Shown here piece by piece: positions 34,142 through 41,412 of a stretch of 64,000 nucleotides of DNA. Numbering within the stretch: position 1 is the stretch's first letter; each line of letters starts with the position of its first letter. The notes beneath the pieces are model-generated. The model had not been told where the DNA came from, made no database searches, and saw nothing but the letters and a program-made list of their open reading frames with translations. A program made the position numbers and the translations under genes. This DNA comes from Variovorax paradoxus EPS (GTDB taxonomy: Bacteria > Pseudomonadota > Gammaproteobacteria > Burkholderiales > Burkholderiaceae_C), in NCBI RefSeq assembly GCF_000184745.1, contig NC_014931.1, positions 1,178,001 to 1,242,000 on the forward strand, written 5' to 3'.

Positions 34142-34702
34142 TCAGATGCGGTTTCCGGCCTTGCCTTTGTCTGCCGAGACCAGCCGCGACGACGCGGCAC
34201 CCGCCTTCGCCTTGGCCCCCGTCAGGTGCCCGAGCGGCAGCGCCACCTCCGACTTGATCTCGCGCAGCACGATGCTCGACCGCACGTGCGTCACGCCCGG
34301 CAGGCTGAAAAGCACCTCGTGCAGAAAGCGCTCGTAATGCTTCATGTCGGGCACCGTCACGTGGAGGATGTAGTCCGCCGGCCCGGTGGCCGACACGCAG
34401 CGGATGATCTGCGGGCTCGCGGCCACCACCTCCTCGAAGCGCTGCACCATCGCCTCGCTGTGGCGATCCAGGTTCACCTCGGCCACGGCCGAGACGTGCA
34501 GGCCCACGAGTTCGGGATCGATCATGGCCGTGTAGCCGCGGATCACGCCAGCCGCCTCCATGTCCTTGATGCGCTTCCAGCAGGGTGTGGGCGAGAGCCC
34601 GACGGCCTCTGAAATCTGCTGCACCGTCTGCCGGCCGTCGTGCTGCAGCGCGGAAAGGATCTTGAGGCAATGCTCATCAAGAGAAACAGAATCGACGTTC
34701 AT
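34142..34702 (-). CDS. Lrp/AsnC-family regulator, divergent from indolepyruvate oxidoreductase
   Basis: 186 residues: HTH (LDEHCLKILSALQHDGRQTV, LSPTPCWKRIKDMEAAGVI) and RAM domain (AVAEVNLDRHSEAMVQRFEEVV, VSATGPADYILHVTVPDM), plus a basic tail of about 30 residues (GAKAKAGAASSRLVSADKGK). It stands 92 bases from the divergent ferredoxin oxidoreductase gene. Lrp-type regulators beside this enzyme commonly respond to aromatic amino acids; here the link is by position. Confidence 0.88.
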   Translation of the reverse strand: MNVDSVSLDEHCLKILSALQHDGRQTVQQISEAVGLSPTPCWKRIKDMEAAGVIRGYTAMIDPELVGLHVSAVAEVNLDRHSEAMVQRFEEVVAASPQIIRCVSATGPADYILHVTVPDMKHYERFLHEVLFSLPGVTHVRSSIVLREIKSEVALPLGHLTGAKAKAGAASSRLVSADKGKAGNRI

Positions 34703-34794
34703 GACGGTTTCCGAGAGGATTCTTCTTCAAACAAGGGTCTGCGCCAGTGTATTGAAGAAACACTTACTCGGGGTGCGGCAGAACAATTCCGGGC

Positions 34795-37700
34795 ATGAAC
34801 GCCCCACACAAGACGGCCGCGCTTCGACGGCCCGACTACCAGCTCTCCGACAACCTCTGGGCCGATGCCGGCTCGGTCTTCATCACCGGCACGCAGGCGC
34901 TGATTCGCATCCTGGCGATGCAGAAACAGCGCGACGCGGCGCGCGGCCTCAACACGCAGGGCTTCGTGAGCGGCTACCGCGGCTCGCCGCTGGGCATGGT
35001 CGATCAGGCCATCTGGAAGGCGGGTGATCGCTTCAAGCAGACCGGCATCCGTTTCGTGCCCGCGGTGAACGAAGAGCTCGCGGCCACGCAGGTGCTTGGC
35101 ACGCAGCGTGTGGAGTCCGACCCCGAGCGCACCGTCGATGGCGTGTTTGCCATGTGGTACGGCAAGGGCCCGGGCGTGGACCGCGCGGGCGATGCGCTCA
35201 AGCACGGCAATGCGTATGGCTCGTCGCCGCACGGCGGCGTGCTGGTGGTGGCGGGCGACGACCACGGCTGCGTGTCGTCGTCGATGCCGCACCAGAGCGA
35301 TCACGCCTTCATGGCCTGGCGCATGCCGGTGATGCAGCCCGCGAGCGTGGCCGAGTACCTGGAGTTCGGCCTGTACGGCTACGAGCTCTCGCGCTATTCG
35401 GGCGCGTGGGTCGGCATGGCGGCGCTGTCGGAAATCGTCGAGAGCGCGGGCACCGTGGACCTCGACGCGGTGAACGCGCGCGTGGCCGCCTGGGAAGACG
35501 CCGATGCCGTGCGCGCCGCCACCGGCCACGCCGCACCGCCCGACGGGCTGCACTACCGCTGGCCCGACCTGCCCTCGCTGCGCATCGAGTCGCGGCTGGA
35601 AGACAAGCTGGCGGCCGTGGCCGCATTCACGAAACGCAACAGCATCGACCGCCACGTCATCGTGAGCCCGCATGCGAAGGTCGGCATCGTCACCTGCGGC
35701 AAGGCGCACCACGATTTGATGGAGGTGCTGCGGCGCCTTGAACTCTCGCCCGAGCAACTCGCGCGCGTCGGCGTGCGCCTCTACAAGGTGGGGCTGAGTT
35801 TTCCGGTCGAGCAGACGCGCCTGAAGGAATTCGCGCGCGGGCTCGACGAGATCCTCGTGGTGGAAGAGAAGGGCGCGGTCGTCGAGACGCAGCTGCGCGA
35901 CATCTTCTACAACGCACCGCCCGATGCGCGCCCCGTGCTCGTGGGCAAGCACGACCGCGACGGCCAGCCGCTGGTGTCGGCGCTCGGCGAGCTGCGGCCC
36001 TCGCGCCTCATCGAGCTGGTCGCGCACTGGCTGGCCGTGCACTTCCCCGACAACCACGACCTTGGCGATCACCTGCAGCATGTGCGCGACTTCACGCCGC
36101 CCGACCTGCTCGGCAATGCGAGCGATGCCGTCAAGCGCCTGCCGTACTTCTGCGCCGGCTGCCCGCACAACACCAGCACCAAGGTGCCCGAAGGCTCGAC
36201 CGCGCGCGCCGGCATCGGCTGCCACTTCATGGCCAACTGGATGGACCGCAGCACCGCGGGCCTGATCCAGATGGGCGGCGAGGGCGTCGACTGGATCTCG
36301 CACGCGATGTTCACGAAGACGCCGCATGTGTTCCAGAACCTGGGCGACGGCACCTACTACCACTCGGGCTACCTCGCGATCCGCCAGGCCGTCGCGGCCA
36401 AGGCCACGCTCACCTACAAGATCCTCTTCAACGACGCGGTCGCGATGACCGGCGGACAGCCGGTGGACGGCGTCATCAGCGTGGACGCGATCGCGCGGCA
36501 GGTCGAATCGGAAGGCGTCACCAAGGTGGTGGTCGTGAGCGATGCCATCGACAAGTACGACGCCATCAAGAACCGCTTTCCCCAGGGCACCGAGTTCCAC
36601 GACCGCGCCGCGCTCGACGAGGTGCAGCGCCGCCTGCGCGAAATGCCCGGCGTGACCGTGCTCATCTACGAACAGACCTGCGCCGCCGAAAAACGCCGCC
36701 GCCGCAAGAAGGGCGAGCTCGCCGATCCGCCCAAGCGCCTCTACATCAACGAGGCCGTGTGCGAAGGCTGCGGCGACTGCACCGTGCAGAGCAACTGCGT
36801 GGCCGTGCTCCCGCAGGAAACGCCGATGGGCCGCAAACGCAAGATCGACCAGACCAGCTGCAACAAGGACTATTCCTGTGCCAAGGGCTTCTGCCCGAGC
36901 TTCGTGGGCGTCACCGGCGGCAAGCTGCGCCGAAAGAGCGGCGCGCTCGCCGCCGGGCGCCATGCCTTCCTGCACCGCGTGGCCGCGCTCGCGCATCCCG
37001 CGCCGCATGCGTGGACCGGCCCCTACGACCTGCTGGTGACCGGCGTGGGCGGCACCGGCGTGGTGACGGTGGGCGCGGTCATCGCGATGGCCGCGCACCT
37101 CGAAGGCAAATCGGCCAGCGTGCTCGACTTCATGGGCTTCGCGCAGAAGGGCGGCTCGGTGCTGAGCTTCGTGCGCCTTGCCGACACGCCCGAGCGGCTG
37201 AACCAGGTGCGCATCGACACGCAGCAGGCCGACGCCATCCTCGCGTGCGACGTGGTGGTGGGCGCCTCGCCCGACGCGCTGCAGACCGTGCGGCACGGGC
37301 GCACGCGCGTGCTCGCGAACATCCACGAGATTCCAGTGGCCGAATCGCTGCGCAACCCCGATGCCGATCTGCACGTCGATCTGCTGCTGGAGAAGATGCG
37401 CTTCGTCGCGGGCGAGGAGCAGGTCGAGACCTTCGATGCGCAGAGCCTGGCCGAGGAGTTCCTCGGCGACACGCTGGCCGCGAACATCGTCGCGACCGGC
37501 TACGCGTGGCAGCGCGGGCTGGTGCCGTTGAGCCTGGAGGCGCTGATGCACGCGATCGAACTCAACGGCGTGGCCGTGGCGGCGAACCAGTCGGCGTTTT
37601 CGCTGGGGCGGCTCGCGGCGGGCGATGCGGCCGCGCTCGACCAATTGCGTGCGGCGCCCCTGCAAGCGCAGGCGCAGCAGCAAGCCGACGAGCGCCCGCT

Positions 37701-38403
37701 GGACGCGCTGCTCGCCGATGCGCGCCGCCATCTCACCGGCTACCAGAACGCGGCGTGGGCCGATCGCTTCGACCAGCGCATCCGCGCGCTGCAGGCGGCC
37801 GAATCCGCGCTGCCGGGCGGCGATGCGCGCCTGCCCTTCACGCGCAACGCGGCGCGCAGCCTGTTGAAGCTCATGAGCTACAAGGACGAGTACGAGGTCG
37901 CGCGCCTCTACACAGACGGCGCGTTCCTGCAGAAGCTGAAGGACCAGTTCGAGGGCGACCTGAAGCTCGAATTTCACATGGCCCCGCCGCTGCTCGCGCG
38001 CCCCGCGAACGGCCAGGCGCCCGCCAAGATTCGCCTTGGCGCGTGGATGCTGCCGGCAATGAAATGGCTGGCCCACGGCAAGCGGCTGCGCGGCACGGGC
38101 TTGGACCTGTTCGGCTACACGCAGGAGCGCCGGACGGAGCGCGCACTGATCGCGCAGTTCGACAAGCGGCTGGGCGAACTGGCGGCAGATCTTTCAGCGG
38201 CCAACCAGCAGCTTGCTGCGCAGATCGCGGCACTGCCGCTCTCGATCCGCGGCTTCGGGCATGTGAAGCTGGCCAACCTCGCGCTCGCCACCGGGCGCGA
38301 GGCGGAACTGCTGCACCGCTTCTCGCCGCAGCGCTATCCGAGACCCGAGAAGAACGCGAAGGCGGGGCAGTTCCGCGGGATTGCGGTCGTGTCGTCGCAC
38401 TGA
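34795..38403 (+). CDS. Fused indolepyruvate ferredoxin oxidoreductase
   Basis: 1202-residue single-chain 2-oxoacid:acceptor oxidoreductase for aryl-pyruvates from aromatic amino acid breakdown. N-terminal pyrimidine-binding-like part (about 15-330: NTQGFVSGYRGSPLGMVDQ, SSMPHQSDHAFMAW); TPP-binding part (about 430-640: CAGCPHNTSTKVPEGS, NLGDGTYYHSGYLA); Fe-S ligands CEGCGDC (Cys656, 659, 662) and SCAKGFCPSF; gamma-type domain (about 740-930: VTGVGGTGVVTVGAVIAMAA); C-terminal DUF6537-like region to the end. Proteobacteria often carry this fused form in place of separate iorA and iorB. No ferredoxin gene is adjacent. Confidence 0.94.
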   Translation: MNAPHKTAALRRPDYQLSDNLWADAGSVFITGTQALIRILAMQKQRDAARGLNTQGFVSGYRGSPLGMVDQAIWKAGDRFKQTGIRFVPAVNEELAATQVLGTQRVESDPERTVDGVFAMWYGKGPGVDRAGDALKHGNAYGSSPHGGVLVVAGDDHGCVSSSMPHQSDHAFMAWRMPVMQPASVAEYLEFGLYGYELSRYSGAWVGMAALSEIVESAGTVDLDAVNARVAAWEDADAVRAATGHAAPPDGLHYRWPDLPSLRIESRLEDKLAAVAAFTKRNSIDRHVIVSPHAKVGIVTCGKAHHDLMEVLRRLELSPEQLARVGVRLYKVGLSFPVEQTRLKEFARGLDEILVVEEKGAVVETQLRDIFYNAPPDARPVLVGKHDRDGQPLVSALGELRPSRLIELVAHWLAVHFPDNHDLGDHLQHVRDFTPPDLLGNASDAVKRLPYFCAGCPHNTSTKVPEGSTARAGIGCHFMANWMDRSTAGLIQMGGEGVDWISHAMFTKTPHVFQNLGDGTYYHSGYLAIRQAVAAKATLTYKILFNDAVAMTGGQPVDGVISVDAIARQVESEGVTKVVVVSDAIDKYDAIKNRFPQGTEFHDRAALDEVQRRLREMPGVTVLIYEQTCAAEKRRRRKKGELADPPKRLYINEAVCEGCGDCTVQSNCVAVLPQETPMGRKRKIDQTSCNKDYSCAKGFCPSFVGVTGGKLRRKSGALAAGRHAFLHRVAALAHPAPHAWTGPYDLLVTGVGGTGVVTVGAVIAMAAHLEGKSASVLDFMGFAQKGGSVLSFVRLADTPERLNQVRIDTQQADAILACDVVVGASPDALQTVRHGRTRVLANIHEIPVAESLRNPDADLHVDLLLEKMRFVAGEEQVETFDAQSLAEEFLGDTLAANIVATGYAWQRGLVPLSLEALMHAIELNGVAVAANQSAFSLGRLAAGDAAALDQLRAAPLQAQAQQQADERPLDALLADARRHLTGYQNAAWADRFDQRIRALQAAESALPGGDARLPFTRNAARSLLKLMSYKDEYEVARLYTDGAFLQKLKDQFEGDLKLEFHMAPPLLARPANGQAPAKIRLGAWMLPAMKWLAHGKRLRGTGLDLFGYTQERRTERALIAQFDKRLGELAADLSAANQQLAAQIAALPLSIRGFGHVKLANLALATGREAELLHRFSPQRYPRPEKNAKAGQFRGIAVVSSH

Positions 38404-38688
38404 GCGGTCATCCGCGCGGCGACCGCGCGCCTGCTTTCGGCTGCGGGCCGCGAAAGACCGCCTTTCCCTTCGCGCGTCCCGCCTCGGCACAGCCGGCGAA
38501 CAACGACCGCAAGCGGAGGAAAAAACACGGTCAGCCCCTGCACAGGTTCAGCACAAATACTCTCTATGCAGCGCCCGGGGACCTGCATATCCTCGGCTTT
38601 TCTTGGGCTATCCTCTCGCCCGACGCGCGTAGCGATTTTTTACACATCCATGGGGCTGACGCGTGCCCGAGCGAAGGGAGAGAGACAA

Positions 38689-38892
38689 ATGCGCTTGATC
38701 GTCATCGAACTGCTGTTGGCCTTGGTGCTGCTGCCGTTGAGCGGCCTTTTCTGGTGGTGGGCCTTCGGCATGGGCGGTTGGGCGCTCGCCGGTTTTCTCG
38801 TTCTCGTCGGCATCGCCTTGTTCCTCGTGCTGCGCGGCGTTCGCGCCACCAAGGACAAGCTGGGCCAGCCCGGCGACGACCAGGAGCAGTAG
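38689..38892 (+). CDS. Small two-helix membrane protein
   Basis: 67 residues, MRLIVIELLLALVLLPLSG then WALAGFLVLVGIALFLVLRGV: two hydrophobic helices joined by a Trp/Gly-rich turn (FWWWAFGMGGW) and a charged tail (RATKDKLGQPGDDQEQ). The ATG at 38689 follows a purine-rich AGGGAGAGAGA tract, and a strong terminator follows the stop, both supporting a real gene. No family recognised. Confidence 0.7.
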   Translation: MRLIVIELLLALVLLPLSGLFWWWAFGMGGWALAGFLVLVGIALFLVLRGVRATKDKLGQPGDDQEQ

Positions 38893-38936
38893 GCTCCGCG
38901 CCGGCAGGCCCTGCGGGCCCTGCATCGATCACTGAC

Positions 38937-38960
38937 AGGCCTCCTTTTGGAGGCCTTTTT
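38937..38960 (+). terminator. Intrinsic terminator after the small membrane protein gene
   Basis: AGGCCTCC-TTTT-GGAGGCCT is a perfect stem of eight pairs ending in TTTTT. It lies 45 bases after the stop and isolates the downstream exopolysaccharide region from upstream transcription. Confidence 0.92.
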
Positions 38961-39805
38961 CATTTAATTTCCCACGCGGCGCGATATATCCCAATTCCCG
39001 ATACCCCTTATCGCGGAATTCGTATGCCCATATTCGTCCTGAATTCTTTTTTCTCATTCGCTCTGCCGTTGAATGATTAAAGCGGATTCGCATGACCGAA
39101 AAGCGAAGAATCCATGGCATATGGATGACCGAAATTGAAAAACAATGCAAAAGTTTTAGCTCGAAATGAATGTGAAATTATTCATTTAGCTTTGTGAGTA
39201 ATGGTTGCACGGTCTTGGTGCCATCTTCGTGTGCAGCGAGAAGAATTTCAGGTAAATCGAAAAACCTACAACCATTCAAATCGGGGCATGGATCCTTGGC
39301 GCAGTGCCCCTTTCAGGTGCTGCCGCATGCCCGTTTGAAGGATGTGGTAAGGGTTCTCCATTCGGGAAGTTCTCGTACACTGCACTCGAACACAAAATCT
39401 TACAAATAGGCGCGCAATATCAAAAACCCTCAAAAAATCCATTTCGTGGCACAGGCGCCACGATCTCCCTGTGCAGCGGGGTAATTAATAAGTCGCCATT
39501 TCAATGCCAGAAATGGCATTCCGGAATGCTGTTCCAAAGGCGGTTTTCCCAATGAAAACATCGTTCCAGAGAGTGCGATGACAGATGACCCTGCATGGCA
39601 CAGGGTTGCACCACGAATAGACACGATTTTTTCGCCTGTGCGACGAAAAAATGCGTCTTCGGGCGCAGCGACAATTCAGTTTTCGACCTGCGCACCGGTA
39701 AATCCCGGGCTGCGCTTTGTGGTGCGCCGCGATCAAAGGGCCGACCCGTTTCAACCGGGCTCGACCTTTGCATAGGCCGCAGTTGAAGAAGAAATCAGAT
39801 TTGCA
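38961..39805 (+). promoter_or_regulatory. Long AT-richer, hairpin-rich leader of the exopolysaccharide operon
   Basis: 845 bases with no convincing gene, clearly less GC-rich than its surroundings. Inverted repeats seen: TCCAT-N5-ATGGA at 39111-39125; AAATGAAT-N8-ATTCATTT at 39164-39187; an imperfect arm pair at 39275-39290 and 39326-39339; CGTGGC/GCCACG at 39445-39462 overlapping CACAGG/CCTGTG at 39450-39473; GCCATTT/AAATGGC at 39495-39517; AATGCCA/TGGCATT at 39503-39520 overlapping the palindrome GCATTCCGGAATGC at 39516-39529; CCCTG/CAGGG at 39589-39605. Several are mutually exclusive, as in RNA switches or attenuators. No ops/JUMPstart element was found. Confidence 0.6.
39164..39187. promoter_or_regulatory. 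Perfect 24-base operator-like inverted repeat
   Basis: AAATGAAT, an 8-base spacer, then ATTCATTT. The arms are perfect, AT-rich and 620 bases before wza. This is the size of a typical dimeric regulator site; the protein that would bind is unknown. Confidence 0.55.
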
Positions 39806-40960
39806 ATGGAGATCAATTTGACACGCTACGTGTACCTGATGGGGTGGAGCGCTGCCCTGGCCGGCGCGATGTTGCTCCAGGGCTGTGCGCCGGGCTTCGG
39901 CAGGATGGCCGCTTCCGAGCCCGACCTCGGCCCGGCGCCCGCCCTGTCCGCGGACGGCTCGCCCGAAGGCGCGCTCACGCCGATTTCGCCGTCGCTCATC
40001 CGCGCGATGGCCGATGCGCAACCGACCGCGGTGCCGGCCGACGTGAAGGCGCTGTTCGGCGAGGCCGCCCCGTACACCATCGGGCCGGGCGATGTCGTGG
40101 GCGTCATCGTCTACGACCACCCCGAGCTGCTCCCGAACGCCGGCGCCGTCATTTCCCAGCAGGTCGATCCGACCGGCATCAGCGTGGCGCCGGGCTTCAT
40201 CGTCGGCGCCAACGGGGAGATCAGCTTTCCCTACATCGGCCGCGTGAAGATGCAGGGGCTCACCGAAATCGAGGCCTCCGACCTCATCACCAAGCGCATC
40301 GCGCGCTACATCAAGGAGCCGCAGGTCACGGTGCGCATCCAGTCGTTCCGCAGCCGCCGCGCGTTCGTCGAAGGCGAGGTGCGCTCGCCGGGGCTGCAGA
40401 TCTTCACCGACGTGCCGATGACGCTGGCCGAAGCGCTCAACCGCGCCGGCGGCATCACGCCCAACGGCGACCGCTCGTTCGTCACGCTCACGCGCGGCGA
40501 CCGCACCACGCTCATCGACCTCACGCGCCTGCAGGACCTGGGCAGCGGCGCCGGCAGCATTCCGCTGCAGAACGGCGACGTGGTGCTGGTGCGCAACCGC
40601 GACGAGAACAAGGTGGTGGTGATGGGCGAGGTGCTGCGGCCTTCGGCGCTGCTCATGCACAACGGGCGCCTGAGCCTGAACGAAGCGCTCGGCGAAGCCG
40701 GCAGCGCGAGCCTGGGCACCGCGAACACGGGGCAGATCTACGTCGTGCGCAACACCGCCAAGGGCACGCCGGCCGTGTTCCACCTGAATGCGAAGAACCC
40801 CGCCGCGCTCGCGCTGGCCGATCGCTTTCCGCTGCAGCCGCGCGACGTCGTCTACATCGACTCGGTGCCGCTCGTGAGCTGGAACCGCGTGGCCAGCCTG
40901 ATCCTGCCGGCCGCCCAGGTGCTGGACATCGGCGACCGCGTCTACATGAACCACCGATGA
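39806..40960 (+). CDS. wza: Polysaccharide export outer-membrane lipoprotein (Wza-like)
   Basis: Forms the outer-membrane export channel for capsule/exopolysaccharide. 384 residues: lipoprotein signal with lipobox LLQGC (Cys27), Poly_export domain (about 90-190: YTIGPGDVVGVIVYDHPEL, ANGEISFPYIGRVKMQGLT), then two SLBB domains (RAFVEGEVRSPGLQIFTDVPMTLAEALNRAGG, and KVVVMGEVLRPSALLM). A C-terminal helix LILPAAQVLDIGDRVYMNHR is plausible for the Wza pore. The stop overlaps the next start by 4 bases (ATGA). First gene of the cluster. Confidence 0.93.
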   Translation: MEINLTRYVYLMGWSAALAGAMLLQGCAPGFGRMAASEPDLGPAPALSADGSPEGALTPISPSLIRAMADAQPTAVPADVKALFGEAAPYTIGPGDVVGVIVYDHPELLPNAGAVISQQVDPTGISVAPGFIVGANGEISFPYIGRVKMQGLTEIEASDLITKRIARYIKEPQVTVRIQSFRSRRAFVEGEVRSPGLQIFTDVPMTLAEALNRAGGITPNGDRSFVTLTRGDRTTLIDLTRLQDLGSGAGSIPLQNGDVVLVRNRDENKVVVMGEVLRPSALLMHNGRLSLNEALGEAGSASLGTANTGQIYVVRNTAKGTPAVFHLNAKNPAALALADRFPLQPRDVVYIDSVPLVSWNRVASLILPAAQVLDIGDRVYMNHR

Positions 40961-41412
40961 AATCCGTGCTCACTGTCTGCATCGGCAACATCTGCCGAAG
41001 CCCGATGGCGGAAGGCCTGCTCGCGGCGGGCCTGCCGCACCTGCGCGTGGTGTCCGCGGGCACCGGCGCGCTCATCGGCCAGCCGGCCGACGCGACCGCG
41101 CAGAAGCTCATGCGGGCGCGCGGCATCGACATCTCGGGCCACGTCGCGCAGCAGGTGAGCCAACTCCTGTGCCGCCAGGCCGACCTGATTCTGGTGATGG
41201 ACCTCGCGCAGCGCCGCCACCTCGAGTCGACCTACCCCTTCGTGCGCGGCAAGGTGTTCCGCATTGCCGACACGCTGGCGCAAGACGTGCCCGATCCCTA
41301 TCGCCAAGGCGAAGCCGCATTCACCGATGCGCTGGCGCTCATCGAGGCCGGCGCCCGCTCGTGGATCGAGCGCGTCCTGAAGATCACAAAACCCGAGCAT
41401 CAACTCACATGA
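40957..41412 (+). CDS. wzb: Low-molecular-weight protein-tyrosine phosphatase (Wzb-like)
   Basis: 151-residue cytosolic phosphatase that dephosphorylates the tyrosine autokinase Wzc to let polymer export cycle. The P-loop CIGNICRS gives nucleophile Cys8 and Arg14 (CX5R-S), and the general acid lies in VPDPYR. The length is standard. It overlaps both neighbours by 4 bases (ATGA), so the wza-wzb-wzc trio is translationally coupled. Confidence 0.94.
   Translation: MKSVLTVCIGNICRSPMAEGLLAAGLPHLRVVSAGTGALIGQPADATAQKLMRARGIDISGHVAQQVSQLLCRQADLILVMDLAQRRHLESTYPFVRGKVFRIADTLAQDVPDPYRQGEAAFTDALALIEAGARSWIERVLKITKPEHQLT

Noticed and set aside
34699..38076. 1125-codon open frame antisense to the indolepyruvate oxidoreductase gene
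   Set aside because: Shadow of a GC-rich gene; rich in His, Arg, Ala and Val with no domain signature, and it would also overlap the Lrp gene start.
39596..39610. Sigma-54-like promoter (TGGCAC...TTGCA) upstream of wza
   Set aside because: The GG-to-GC spacing is one base shorter than the strict sigma-54 requirement, and the match lies within a hairpin; too weak to call.
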